This document shows, one piece after another, positions 16,686-28,100 of a stretch of 64,000 nt of DNA. Position numbers and translations under genes: made by a program. Position 1 is the stretch's first letter; each line of letters begins with the position of its first letter. This stretch comes from JBGSIC01 sp041751875 (GTDB lineage Bacteria; Bdellovibrionota; FAC87; UBA2466; JACKAF01). The notes under the pieces were generated by a model, which saw nothing but the letters and a program-made list of their open reading frames with translations, searched no databases and was not told where the DNA came from. The DNA lies in NCBI GenBank assembly GCA_041751875.1, contig JBGSIC010000029.1, positions 434,001 to 498,000 on the forward strand. The letters are read 5' to 3'.

Positions 16686-18572
16686 TTAGAATTCTAACCC
16701 AAAGACGCGCTTGTAAAAGGCGTACTCACGTTCGAGAGCGGTTTTAATATTTTCTGCTTTTCGAAACCCATGTTGCTCCCCTTCAAAGGGAACATACTCC
16801 ACGGGGATATTTTTCTTCTTTAGCGCGTCCACCATCGTTTCCGCTTGGTTGGGAGGCACCACTTTGTCTTCTAGGCCTTGAAAGAAAATGATCGGACAAG
16901 ATAGCTTGTCGACATGGTTGATGGGAGAGCGATCCTGGTAGAGGCTCTTTTTCTCCGGGTAGGGGCCGATCAGTCTATCGAGATAGCGCGACTCGAACTT
17001 ATGGGTGTCGCGCACCAAAGCTTCAAGGTCGCCCACGCCGTAGTAGCTGGCTCCCGCACGAAAAGTGTCAGAGAAAGTGAGCGCGGAAAGGGTAGTGTAT
17101 CCCCCCGCGCTCCCTCCAAAAATCGCCAGGCGTTCTTTGTCGACCAAACCCTTTTTCACCAGGTATAAAGCCCCGTTCACACAATCCGCGACGTCGACGA
17201 CTCCCCAGTTTTGTTCCAGGCGCTTCATGTACTCGCGGCCAAATCCGCTGCTGCCCCCGTAGTTTACATCGAGTACGGCAAAGCCTCGGCTCGTCCAAAA
17301 CTGGGTTTTGAGTTGAAGACTGCTAGACGCCGCTGAGGTGGGGCCTCCGTGAGACTTAACCAAAAGAGGAGGGAGTTCACCTTGCTTTCCGGTGTATTCC
17401 AAATTTTGAGGGGGATAGAAAAAGCCGAACGCTGTTCTGCCTTCTTCCGTGGGAAACTCAATGGTCTGCGGGACAGAAATGTATTCCCGCGCTATTTCCT
17501 TTTTGGTGGATGACTTAAAGACTTCAAAGAATCCCGTCTTATTGTGGAAGAGTGTCAGTTCGAAAGGGCGGGTAGGAGAGGCGCCTTCAAAAAAGACACC
17601 CAGGTCCGTGCACAACGGATGACCAATTTCCGTATAGGGGCAAGCAATCTGTGTAGCTTTTTTAGCTTTGAGATCCACACTGGCCAGGCGCCAAGTACCC
17701 TTGTCACTGTAGCTGCAAAAAATTTCATCTTCCGAGCAAAGACAGTAGGTTCGCATTCCGAACTGCCAATAGGGAAGGGAAAAGTCTTTATCTAAGGGGT
17801 AAATAGCCTCTGCTTCGTTTCCCTCCCATCGGTAGAGATTAGAAAAACCGGTACGGTCGGAAATAAAATAGAGCATTCCGCCTGCGCTGAATTCGGGCTG
17901 GAAGATCGCTTCATTTACTCCGCCCGCGATGCACTTTTGGGTCGTGATCCTTCCGCTCGCGTCGAGTTCGGCTAACCACAGCTCACACCCGTCCCAGGGC
18001 ATGTAAGGATGATTCCAGGTGAGCCACACCATTTGCTTGCCGTCCGGACTTAAGCGGGGAGCAGTGTAAAAATCATTTCCCTTCACCAGCACTTCACCGT
18101 GGGAATTTCCCGCCAGCGGGATTGCCACGATGCTGAGTTCGGCGTTTTGGTCGGACTTGGTGTGATCTTCTCGGACACAGATAAGTCTTTTGCGCGCTCT
18201 ATCGATAAAGGAATCGGCGTAGCGATAGGGCCCTTCTGGGGTGAGAGGCGAAATTTTCGTGGGGCCGTCTGCGATATAGAGGCGTTGATCCGCGTAGTGA
18301 CTAAAATAAACTATCTCTTCGTCCACACAAAAGGCGCTCCCACCGTACTCATGTGTTCGGGTCCGTACATTATAAGGAGGCGGTGTGATATCCCGCATTT
18401 TCCCTTGGGGGTCGCGATGCACCACCACGCAGCGGCCACCCTCTTGCGGACGCGACTCTAGCCAATAGAGATTCTTGGCGTCAGAGCGCAAGTCTCCAAA
18501 GCTAATATTCTCGGAAACAATGGATTCGGGCGTGATGGGAGATTCCCAGGTCCCGTAGGCGGATGCTGGCAT
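16686..18572 (-). CDS. S9 prolyl-oligopeptidase family peptidase
   Basis: 628 residues with an N-terminal beta-propeller-like half and a C-terminal alpha/beta hydrolase domain. The predicted triad is S488 in 'FGGSAGGYTT', D569 in 'GLEDKVVPP' and H601 in 'GEQHGF'. The propeller shows 'APRLSPDGKQMVWLTW' and 'PEFSAGGMLYFISDRTG', as in acylaminoacyl-peptidase or dipeptidyl-peptidase relatives. No signal peptide is seen, so it is probably cytoplasmic and degrades short peptides. The gene begins 34 bases after the membrane-protein gene on the same strand. Confidence 0.94.
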   Translation of the reverse strand: MPASAYGTWESPITPESIVSENISFGDLRSDAKNLYWLESRPQEGGRCVVVHRDPQGKMRDITPPPYNVRTRTHEYGGSAFCVDEEIVYFSHYADQRLYIADGPTKISPLTPEGPYRYADSFIDRARKRLICVREDHTKSDQNAELSIVAIPLAGNSHGEVLVKGNDFYTAPRLSPDGKQMVWLTWNHPYMPWDGCELWLAELDASGRITTQKCIAGGVNEAIFQPEFSAGGMLYFISDRTGFSNLYRWEGNEAEAIYPLDKDFSLPYWQFGMRTYCLCSEDEIFCSYSDKGTWRLASVDLKAKKATQIACPYTEIGHPLCTDLGVFFEGASPTRPFELTLFHNKTGFFEVFKSSTKKEIAREYISVPQTIEFPTEEGRTAFGFFYPPQNLEYTGKQGELPPLLVKSHGGPTSAASSSLQLKTQFWTSRGFAVLDVNYGGSSGFGREYMKRLEQNWGVVDVADCVNGALYLVKKGLVDKERLAIFGGSAGGYTTLSALTFSDTFRAGASYYGVGDLEALVRDTHKFESRYLDRLIGPYPEKKSLYQDRSPINHVDKLSCPIIFFQGLEDKVVPPNQAETMVDALKKKNIPVEYVPFEGEQHGFRKAENIKTALEREYAFYKRVFGLEF

Positions 18573-18606
18573 GTTACCTCAGCCATCCGTCATAGCCGGG
18601 AAGGCC

Positions 18607-19179
18607 CTAGTCCGCAACTTTGGCGATGAGTAGCCCAGCGAGTCCCCAACCGATGCCAACATCGAGAATGGAAACCAAGGTATAGCCGGTTGGGAAATGC
18701 CACCAGCTCCAGTACCCCATGTTGCACAAAATCGCGCCGGAGAGAGCGACCATTTTCACAAAACCCACGCGCTTGATGTAGCCGGTGATCTTAGCCTGCA
18801 ACAAAAGCCATGTGATCATAAGGCCGACCAGTACGTTTACGCAGAAGGAAGTGATCAACGGAAGAGGAGATTCGAAATCTACACCACCCGGACGAATCGA
18901 GGCGAACACGAAAGCTTCATGCCGGTGCATTTCGTTGCTGATTTGCTCGGCGGTGTCTTTCATTTCGTCTGTCATGCCTTCCGCCTGTTTGTGCGGATTG
19001 GGCATGAGGTAAATGCCGGCGTAGGGCGCGTTGGATCGGATGGCGTTGGCGACCACATTCTCATCAGCAAATTTATTTAGGGACATGTTGTGCCAGGGGA
19101 GCACCATCCACGAAAACGCGCTCCACATAAAATAAATGAGTCCGCCCCCGATACCGCCCGCGATGAGTTTCTTTGCCAT
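18607..19179 (-). CDS. Conserved-looking membrane protein, unknown function
   Basis: About 190 residues from the ATG at 19179, which has GGAGAGG at good spacing. One N-terminal helix (about 5-25) is followed by a roughly 75-residue polar domain with 'PHKQAEGMTDEMKD' and a His/Glu-rich 'EMHRHEAFVFAS'. Three further helices follow in the C-terminal half, ending 'GIGWGLAGLLIAK'. No family name comes to mind. It lies upstream of the S9 peptidase gene in the same orientation and may be cotranscribed with it. Confidence 0.8.
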   Translation of the reverse strand: MAKKLIAGGIGGGLIYFMWSAFSWMVLPWHNMSLNKFADENVVANAIRSNAPYAGIYLMPNPHKQAEGMTDEMKDTAEQISNEMHRHEAFVFASIRPGGVDFESPLPLITSFCVNVLVGLMITWLLLQAKITGYIKRVGFVKMVALSGAILCNMGYWSWWHFPTGYTLVSILDVGIGWGLAGLLIAKVAD

Positions 19180-19267
19180 GTGCCTCTCCAAGGTGTGAAG
19201 CGGTAAATATAGCAAAATACTGAAAGTTTAGGATGACGAGGCGAGTCGGGTTCAAAAACGAAGCAGG

Positions 19268-20383
19268 TTAGGGTTTGCTCGCAACTTCTCTCACTGCACT
19301 TTCTGATTCACCAAGGAGCACAGTGATGGGATTGCGAGGGGAGCTGTGTGCTTCGTCAAGTGTGACAGTGGTAGCTTCGTAAAGGGTATCGCCCGCACGA
19401 TACTCCAGTGCCATCTTCTCCGCCATAGCGAGGTCACTGACCAATCTTTTTTCAGACTTTTTCAGAGCGATTGTTTCTTTTTTCCCAGCTTCAACCAAAT
19501 CAACCTGTACGTTCTCGAGCTGATCCTTCCAGGCAACAAGAGAGGCTTTGAGCTTCTCGGCGCGGGGCAAATTGTAAAAGCGTGTGTCAGAGGTTCCTGA
19601 CATTCTTAAGCTAAGGTGAGTAAACTGGCGGCCCAGCTCTAGCGGATTCAAATAAAGAGTTGTGGGGCCCATGAGTTCGGCGACATTCGGTTCCCCACTT
19701 TCTCCTCCTACAACCACATTGATCTGAGGAAAGGCTTCCAAAACTCTCTTCAAATTTGCGTCTGAAAGAGAGGAAAGAAGCACAACAAGTTGGGGGCGAT
19801 TCTTCAAAGCAGACCAGGCTTTGCGAAAAGCGGGTACAGAGTCTTCAAGTAGGATTTTGGGGTCGGCCGACTTACCATCTGAAAGGGCAAACACAGCAAT
19901 CTCAAACCCATTTTTTTGAAGCGCCAGAAAGGGGCGGGCAAGATACCCTCCTGAGGCGTTAAGTTTAAGGTTAGTGCTAACAATTCTATCTTTGGAATTC
20001 TGCGCCATTTTCAGAATGGCTTCGTATCCCAGTTTTGTCTCTTCAGTGCTTAAACCAATCGCATCTACCCCGAGCAGATCAAGGCCTTCAATCATCAGGT
20101 TTGCCTTGCGAGTGATTTCTTTTCTTTCTGAGACATTGAAGGTCTTAGAAATGAGGTTGGTTCCCCCACACACATAGAGAGTCGACTCGCGGTTCGACCA
20201 CTGTCTAGTTGCGTTCCATTCGCGGTCCAAACCTCCCTGCGTAACGGCTTGGTGAAGTGACCCTTTTAGGGCCAGATAGCGATTGGATGTCGCGAGAAGA
20301 TCAATCTGCTGGGCTGTTGTTCGCGGAAAAGAGGTGCAACAGGAAAGAAAAAGAAGTGCAAAAAGTAATGTAATGCCACGCAT
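19268..20383 (-). CDS. Lipoprotein paralog with a degenerate metallophosphatase-like domain
   Basis: About 371 residues from the ATG at 20383 (AGGAG seven bases upstream). The N-terminus is a lipoprotein signal with a cysteine at 15 or 16 (LLFLSCC). The body is clearly paralogous to the lipoprotein at 28671-29831. Shared segments are GGLDREWNA vs GGVEREWNA, VVLLSSL vs VILLSSL, and VVGGE...LYLNP vs ILGGA...LYINP. The fold resembles the 5'-nucleotidase/UshA metallophosphatase domain, but the usual D-x-H and N-H-E metal motifs are not visible. Where the paralog has PCGC, this copy has GSLH. It is the last gene on its strand in this locus, after the 351-residue protein gene and a terminator. Confidence 0.85.
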   Translation of the reverse strand: MRGITLLFALLFLSCCTSFPRTTAQQIDLLATSNRYLALKGSLHQAVTQGGLDREWNATRQWSNRESTLYVCGGTNLISKTFNVSERKEITRKANLMIEGLDLLGVDAIGLSTEETKLGYEAILKMAQNSKDRIVSTNLKLNASGGYLARPFLALQKNGFEIAVFALSDGKSADPKILLEDSVPAFRKAWSALKNRPQLVVLLSSLSDANLKRVLEAFPQINVVVGGESGEPNVAELMGPTTLYLNPLELGRQFTHLSLRMSGTSDTRFYNLPRAEKLKASLVAWKDQLENVQVDLVEAGKKETIALKKSEKRLVSDLAMAEKMALEYRAGDTLYEATTVTLDEAHSSPRNPITVLLGESESAVREVASKP

Positions 20384-20475
20384 AAGAGGGCTCCTGCCCA
20401 CATTTTACTCTCTATTGGTGTTGGCGTGGAGCCACAAATGCGCTTTGAGGCCGGAAATCGATGCAATAGTTGGAT

Positions 20476-20520
20476 CAAAAAAGCCCGCTGCGGCATTCAC
20501 CGGAGCGGGCCTTCAAAAAA
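20476..20520 (-). terminator. Rho-independent terminator
   Basis: GCCCGCT (20483-20489) pairs with AGCGGGC (20504-20510), with additional CGG/CCG pairing inside. On the minus strand the stem is followed by GC-TTTTTT. It lies 17 bases beyond the stop of the 351-residue protein gene, separating it from the lipoprotein gene downstream. Confidence 0.9.
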
Positions 20521-20536
20521 TAGAAACAAATCAGGT

Positions 20537-21592
20537 CTAGCCCAGGTGGCATGCCTTGAAATCTTCTTCGTTAATTCCTTTTTCAGCCAGAAGGGCAGAG
20601 CGGCTTTTGCTTCCCGCTATGTGGGCTTCAGCAAAAGTTTTTCCTTCGTTGCGAGCTTCGCGGTAGCCTTTAGCGTAATTGGCCAAAAGCACAAAGTAGC
20701 CAGCCTGTTCTTTGCCTGAGAGATCCTTCAAGTTGGAGATGAATTTGTTCATTCCCAAATCGAAAAAATTTATGCCTTTGCTGTTTTGATCCAGAGTTGA
20801 AAGCTTCGAGTAATATACCAATCCGTCGCTCAAGACTTGTGCTCGTTTAACAGGGTCCTTGATATCCTTTGTCGCAACTTCAGCTAGTTCCATGATTTTC
20901 TTTGTCATGTTAGCTCGGTCAAACTTTACTAGTTCAGGAGAAACTCCAGATTTGCGGGCTTCGGCGAGCCGTTCTGCGTTGATCATTTGTACTTCTTTGT
21001 ACTGAGAAGCAAAAATTTCCATGAGATCAGTTTTGATCTGTCCCTGCATATCCTTAGGGAGATCTCTAAATGCAGGTTGTTTCATCACATTATCTACATC
21101 TTCGCTGATCACTCTTAAAAGAGCGTCACCAAAAACTTTGCTGGCATCCGCACGGCTTCCAATGTCCACGCCATGCTTTATTTTCTTGGCTTCCGCCGCA
21201 GCATCCAAAATTCCATCAAGAGAAACTGGACGAAGCGTGGTCGCTATCGCGCTGTTGTTTCCGCCACGTCCTCCAGGAAGATTATGAGGACCATTTGCGC
21301 TAAAATCATGTCGGCCATTGCGAGCACCGGTGCTGTTTACAGGCGTAGTTGTTGAGGGTCTTCCTTGGCGCAAATTAAGTTCTTGTTCCCGAACAACATC
21401 CACACGCGATCCCGTTCCTTCGATCAACCGTCCCTGAGCATCGTACCGAGCGGGTACCGCCGCACTGCCGCCTCCGCTTCCTGGACGAGATTCAGTACGT
21501 GTGTCATTTGCTCGGGGCTTTCCAAAAGCGATAGGGTTAGAAATTAAAGAGACGGTGATGGCTACCGTTAGGTAAACAAATTGGTGTTTCAT
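20537..21592 (-). CDS. Exported hypothetical protein divergent from the giant gene
   Basis: 351 residues. A Sec signal peptide ends near 'NPIAFG'. Residues 25-125 are low-complexity, rich in G, R, S, N and T (GSGGGSA, GGRGGNNS) and probably disordered. The remainder is helical and charged, with no hydrophobic helices; it has segments such as 'LPKDMQGQIKTDLMEIF' and ends in a lone cysteine 'FKACHLG'. No family is recognised. It is transcribed away from the 2173-residue protein gene across a 518-base region. Similar helical, charged composition in both products makes a joint role possible, as inference only. Confidence 0.82.
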   Translation of the reverse strand: MKHQFVYLTVAITVSLISNPIAFGKPRANDTRTESRPGSGGGSAAVPARYDAQGRLIEGTGSRVDVVREQELNLRQGRPSTTTPVNSTGARNGRHDFSANGPHNLPGGRGGNNSAIATTLRPVSLDGILDAAAEAKKIKHGVDIGSRADASKVFGDALLRVISEDVDNVMKQPAFRDLPKDMQGQIKTDLMEIFASQYKEVQMINAERLAEARKSGVSPELVKFDRANMTKKIMELAEVATKDIKDPVKRAQVLSDGLVYYSKLSTLDQNSKGINFFDLGMNKFISNLKDLSGKEQAGYFVLLANYAKGYREARNEGKTFAEAHIAGSKSRSALLAEKGINEEDFKACHLG

Positions 21593-22110
21593 CTTTACTA
21601 CTCGTTCCTTGAAAAGCTAATGGTGTTTGTTCCCCGGCCCCTCTGGCCGTGGACAAAAAGCCTCTGGCCGATCCAAGTGCAAGCGTTGTACCAGACAGGT
21701 TTTAGGCTGGGTTGGGGCTAGAGAAGAGTGTGTTCTTACAGCATACGGGCTGTCACTGTGTAAACGAAGTGAACGGTGGGTGCCAGAATGAGAGTCCTTC
21801 TCGCAAGGCCCCGAAATCCTTAGCGTTAAAATGTCGACGCTGTATACAGCGGTACTCAGGAAAAACCCAATTGCGGCAAACACCCATTTGCGCGCACTCA
21901 GACCCACGGCACGCCCAGAATGCACCCCGTCCAACTGACAACTTTCTAAGCGGACCCCACAAAAAAAACCAATAATTCATGAAGGAAAAGGCTCTTTTGC
22001 GGTGGCATACCCGTTGCAATCCTTTGTGAGCAATCATTAAAGGACAACTTTCATGCGGGATAAACGTGTGCCTGAGCTTTCTGAAGAATGAAGCAAAGCG
22101 AGAGTAACGA
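21593..22110. other. 518-base divergent control region
   Basis: This is the longest gap without a convincing gene. It separates the start of the 351-residue protein from the giant gene. It contains a 10-base direct repeat (separate entry). Short ORFs on the minus strand (for example 21617-21934) have signal-like residues but a His/Ser/Arg-rich, non-protein-like remainder and no ribosome-binding site. I read the region as regulatory. Confidence 0.5.
21640..21670. promoter_or_regulatory. Direct repeat spaced 21 bp, candidate operator
   Basis: CCTCTGGCCG occurs at 21640-21649 and again exactly at 21661-21670. The 21-base period is two helical turns, so both copies face the same side of the DNA, as for tandem activator sites. 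The repeat lies 48-78 bases upstream of the 351-residue protein gene on the minus strand. The binding protein is unknown and coincidence cannot be excluded. Confidence 0.35.
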
Positions 22111-25100
22111 GTGTTTTTCAGTTTTCAACATCGGCAGACAAGTTTTTTAAAACTCGGTCTAGTTTTTTGCCTTATTGCTTCGGGCACACTTTTGGGTACT
22201 GATCTGATAGGTCGCCCTGAAGTTTCAGGTGTGGATGCCTGCTCGCTCGCTTTCCAAGCCGCTCCAAAAGGCGACGCAACAAAAAAGGATCCATTTCACA
22301 TTCGGCGTGACGCTGGCCTTGAAATTCTTAAGCCAGTTCATCAAGAAAAAGAAGATGTGGGTGGCTACCTAAGCAGTTTAGTTTCTGCCTTAAGGTGTCC
22401 ATCTGCGAGCGTCTATTCGCTTAGTGTTTTGGCTCATTGGGCAGAGCGGCTTCAGAAGGAACCTAATCCGCTGCTGAAAACGGTGACGACACAGGCCTCA
22501 TTGTTGAGAATAAATGACCGCTCGTTGCGCAGTCTATGGGCCGACCAGATTGTCGGGCAGTGGCGAGAACACTTAAGCGCTCTTCAAGCCCAGTCCCTGA
22601 CGGCTGATAATGTCTTGTCTGCTGAAGCTAAGGATTTGCTTAGGCATTATTCGGGCACCAAGCTCGGTGCAAGAGCAGTGGATCCGGTTGCACGCAAGAA
22701 AATCCTCAGCGACTTGACTCAGACAGTAAAGAACCTTGCCGACACACTTTCCGATCCCAAAAATGTCCCGACGGATGATGAGTTGTATTTACTTTATTTT
22801 TTAGATTCCGAGGATTCCGTAAACTCTCAGGCTCTCGAGTTACTCGTGGGAACCGAGAACGCTACCTATTTTCGAGCGCTTTTACGGCAGGCGAAAAGTC
22901 GCCCCCAGCCCGGAACTGTTTCGGACAAACCTCCCGTCAATGTTCCTCCGTCTTCTCGATGGTCTCCGCGAGCTCACATGGGCACGAAGATTATCGGTGG
23001 TGAAAAAGACATCCATGAGTTTCTTAGAGGCGTCCTCAAGCAACCTTCCATTGCTCAATCCAATCTTAGTTTTCGGACAGCTAAGAGAGGAATGAGTCAG
23101 AGTGAAAAGCTAGCCTTGCGTCCCGCTGCGACGGAACTTCTTGAACAGCTTCAAAGCGGAAAAATGCCAGATGGGCTGGTTGGTTTGGGCGCGGAGCTGA
23201 GTCCAGAACAAAGAACTGCGCTTTTGGAAGAAGCTTTGGGAAATGTGGTGGCTGAATTAGATAGTCCCGATAGACCCGTGGTAAGTCCCACTCGATCGGA
23301 TGGAAAATTCCGGTGGTCCTATCCCGAACTATTAAAGGAAGAAAGCAGGCTGAAAGAAGCCTGGAACGAAAGTGGCCGAAAAGATGATCCCAAGAAAATA
23401 GTTGAAATAGATTCTTTAGCGAACTTTGTCGCTATCCAACGGCAAGCCGGTCTTCCAGCCGAAAGTCGAATCTCTCTTCTTGAAATGCCTAGATTGTACC
23501 GTGAGTGGCTAGTGGGAATGAGTCGCCAGGAGGATCTCAGCCCCGAGGCGAAAGTACAGTTGGCGGAAATGATTTATAACCCCAGCTTGAGCGCGATTCA
23601 TGCGGCGCTGAAAGCGTTTAACGGTCCCAAAACCGATCCGAAAACTGATGCGTCTCCCTCCTCGGATCCGGGTTTGCCAAAGGCGATGGTGAAGTCCCTC
23701 GCGGAAATTTTTGAGAATAGCCATCTGAAACCACCCATTGCCTTGAATGAACCATCTAAGCTGAGTGCAAAAGGCCTGGAGACCCTGAGAAACTGGGCGA
23801 TTCGCGAATTCGCGCACCAACGAAGAGGCGCGGGAAGGAAAGACTCTGATCCGCGTTTACAGGATGCACTAGTCAGTCTTATCCATTCAGTGGATGAGAG
23901 AGGACACACTAGCCCTCAGCTGGGTCTCCTAACTGGCGGAGAGGGGCGCTTACATTTAGACAAAGCGGCTAAGGAACTTAATGAAGAACTGAAAAACTTT
24001 AACGAGGCATCGGAGTTTAAGAAAAAAGCAATAGAGAAACTCAACCAGTTTTTGCGATCGCAGGGTAAAGGATTGCCGAGTGCTTCCCGGCGTTTACTTC
24101 TTAACTTAAGCGAAGAACATGTTGAGATGCTCTTAATGCTAGAAAAGCAGTTGACACAATCCATGTATGCCGATCATGCCAAAGAACAAATACAATCAAA
24201 ACTAACGACTTTGATTTTAGGAGCCAACGAGCCCCACATCGAAACATTTGTACAGGCTCATTTACCTGCTCTCTATAAGACGTTAGTGCAGAAAGGATTA
24301 GTACCGCCACCGCAAGGATTGGCTATTCCAGGGCCCGAGCACCCTACGCGAACTAGATTCGAGATAGAGCGCCAACTTGCCGAAGAAGCTTATCGGGCTT
24401 TGGAGATGGGTGAATTGCCATCAGAGCATTCTTTGGCGCCGAAGCTACGAAGAGAACTCGATAAAGTGCTAGAACAACATTCTGCCATTCAATTTACTGA
24501 GCAGTTGGCGAGAGAAGAAAAATTGTCTGATAGTGCGGAAGCGGCGGCTGTGGGAGAACTTATTTCTCTGATGAGCGGGACCAGGCGGAACAAGAACGCG
24601 GACGGAAAACTCGTTTCAAAACTTCTAGAGGAACACAGTCAGGTCGCCACTTACCGCGCCATGGATCGTCTGGCGCGGCACTTGGGTATTGCTCCAGTTG
24701 TTGGCTCAGATGACAGCATGAAAAGGAAAGCCTATGAAGAGTTAGTGGGCCAGTTGCACAAGGGCTACCAAGAAAAAGTGGGGCCCATTCGAAGTACAAT
24801 CGAAAAGGAAATGACGGACAGAGCCCATATGCAGGCACTTGAGAAACACCGATTGGCGACTGGAACAGAACTGCCCACTCAGATAGATCCCCGCCTCCTC
24901 GAGAAAGTTCAGCCATATATTACCGCTCTCATTGATCAGTATGGGCCAGTCTCGAGCTGGAGTGATGACTTAAAGAGAAAGATACTCCCGAAGGATATGC
25001 CGCCGCTTTTCTACTGCTTTTTGGATCCAGAGAAGGATCCCAAAGAATGCCAGCAGTTATACGCAAAGAAGTCGGGCGCTGTTGATCCCTTCCGAGAATC

Positions 25101-28100
25101 CGCTAGGGATTTGGTGGCTTCCGTCGATAGCTATATTAAGAAACACTACCCTAGTCTTTCTGCAGAGCAGCGGCGGAAAAAAGTAAACAAAATTGTTTCA
25201 GGTAATTTCGAAGCATTTATGGATTCGGAACTTCACCGAGATGAACTCCAGCAGAGAAAATTCATCTATGATCTGACTTATGAAGAGCTGAAACAAACCT
25301 CAGAGGACATTCTGGAGGAATATCTTGCACGAGAAGAGAAAAAGAAGGCTTTTGAGATCAAGCAGCGCAATCTTTATGAGGAGCTGGGAAAACTTAGAAA
25401 CTTGAATGCTCAGGTAGAGCAAGACGATCAGGATAGGGTTGTGGCTCAACTTGCCTATAAATTTGTGAGTGAGAATTTTGGGGAAACCTTCAGTGCGATG
25501 CCGGATAGCGATCAGAAAAATCTTCTTCAAGCGTGGGCTATGCAAAACGGGTTCATGGCTTTCCAAGAACTACGTCAATTCGAGAACCAAGTACGTGCGG
25601 TTCAGGAGGCATTACCCGGCCTATCCCTAAAGAGGGCGAAATCTAGAGGAAAATCCGTCGAAGATCGGATCAATAATCCTCTTATGGCTCATTTAGGCGA
25701 TCCACTCTTAAGCGTCGATCGGCCGGATCATCTTTTCAACTCGGGCGCCGCTTCCAAAAAGACGCAGGAAAAATGGTTGGGGGCTCTCGCCACCCAGACT
25801 GCGAGGGAAAGCCACGAGAAAGAAGCGCGGCTTGCTGAAATTCTTCAAACCTTGGAAAAGTACGGTTTTTCCTATGACGGAAACCAAGTGGATTTTGAGA
25901 GGGCGGACCTTGGCGAGCTGAATCGAGGCCCCGGGAAGGGTTTCAACAATCCGGAACTAGTAAGAGCATTAAGAGGTCTCAAGGAGTTTCATTTTGCGCG
26001 CAAGGATCAGTTTGAAGCCATCATTGATAAGATGATCGAAGAAATGCTTCAAAGAGGTTATCCAGAAGGGGCCATCGTCGTTCCGGGGACTGAGAAGATG
26101 GCTCGTATCAATAACCGAGCTACGAACAATACAGATGTTCTACGAAACAAGGATATTCCTATTGAATTTCTTGGTGGCAAACATGTTGCTGAGTACGGAA
26201 AAGCTCAGTTGGATGGAGCTCTTTCAACGCTCGCTGAAATCTCAAAAACAGAACGAGTTGTTCGGGGAGCCTCGGTTTTTGAGGTCGATTCGGAATTGCG
26301 CTCCTACGGTTGGGGAAGACTTCAGGGGAATGGCGTATTAGCCAAGCAGATTTTTCCGAAGGACGAAAAGAACGACTCATGGGGACCATTTAAGCGATGG
26401 GATGTGGATGGCGAAGAACCTATTTTTCACCAGCTCCGTTCGTTAGACAATCGTTTGGCTTCGGGTATTCGCTCATTACTGGAAATGGGGGATACGGTTA
26501 TCAATGAAAAAACGGGACTCACTGCACGGGATGCGGCTCAACAGCTTGCCACGCAAGCCGACAATGTTCTTATGAACCGAGGAAACGCGTTTGATGATTT
26601 TCAGAATAACTTAACCTCTGATCTGAAGGGCGTTGTAATGCTTGCCAGCGTTCCTATCGGAATGGGGATGTTCGGAAGAGCTGGAGTGCTCACCAAATAT
26701 GGAAAACTGGCTCAGCAAGGTTGGGTACCAGGCATGGCTGGGCATGCAGCTGCGTTCGGTTACAATGCCTACAACTCAGCAAAGATGGGGGCTGTTTTTT
26801 CCACCGTCGGTCAGGGGCTCGCTTTAGTTCCTAAATACCAGTTTCAGCGCGCGGATCGTGAGGGCTGGAGCCAGTGCCTCGATCAGAGTGGCAAGCCTGA
26901 GCTGGGTTGGATGTGTCACGAGGACGGAAGCCGAAAGCGAGTCCCTCAACATCTCGATCAAGATGGTGATTTTCAACTAGACGATTTTAGTTACGCCTCC
27001 CTCCTTCCGAGCGCCGGGCAGTTTATTGACGATACTTTCTCGATGGTGAGTACGTTTGCGGGCTCTGCAGCTTTCCGGCCTCTTTTCATGCGTGCGGGAG
27101 TGGGTCCGTGGCTAACGGATCCGCTGTCGGTGGCCTCTTCTGGCTATGCTCAAGATGCGGGAGCGCTGGCAATGACCGAAGGGAGAAATGCTCTATTCGA
27201 TGGTCAAAAGCAGCTCCAACTTATATCAGGTGCTGCTCGTCGGGCCGCCTATGCTTTTCCAGCGGATGAAATGGTTATGGGCTGGAGAATACTGAATGGT
27301 GTGCCCACTCGTTTCGGTTTGCAGAAAGGCGTTAAAGCCGTCTCTGGTTACGCCGCCAATTCATTGGTCGACGTGGGAATGGTCTCTTTTGATTTTGCAA
27401 CCGGCGCGCAGGGGAGTGTAGTTAGTCCCATCAAGGGGCGCGATTACACGCGCGATTGGAATGGTTACTTGGAGGCTATTTATTATGAACTGTGGACAGG
27501 TGCTTATGCGAACGCGCGCTCCGCAAGAGGATCGTTTGCGCAAGTTCAGGCGAGACGGAATGCCCGTGCTTTATTGGATGGGGAGTCGCGGGTTGCCACA
27601 AATGAAATGGCTGCTAGCGAAGCGACTGTTGCGGGCAAAAACAGGCTTTCGGTTGAGGAAGCGATGGAGGCGTTGCAATGGGTTCGAACGAAGGACCTTG
27701 CCAATCCTAACAACCCGGGACGCGAACATCTAATCGCAGCTATGTCAGCGAATTATGGCTTTAGTCGGGAGCGGTTTACTGAGTACCTTAATGGCCTCAA
27801 TCAAGTTCGTGCAAGCAGCGCATTGGGTCGAGCGGTGACCGATCCTTTCAATGCAGCCAATCGGCAAGTCTCTGCTGTGGTAGCTGACTTCCGGCGGCAT
27901 GAGGCTAAACGCTTACAAGGATCTCTCTTTGGTGATTCAGCAAGTGAATCTGACTCTGGTGGCGTAAAGGTCTGGAAGCAGTCGACCCTTCCGCCTGAGA
28001 TTGCCGAGCAGCCTTCTGTGTACCTCGGGTTTAAAGCAGGCCATTTTCGGGTGCGCGACGTGCGCGAAAACGCGCATGCGAATGCACGCTTGGCGCTTCT

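Noticed and set aside
21617..21934. Minus-strand 105-residue ORF with a signal-like segment upstream of the 351-residue protein gene
   Set aside because: TTG start without a ribosome-binding site; the body is His/Ser/Arg-rich and does not look like a protein; it covers the direct repeat and the divergent control region.
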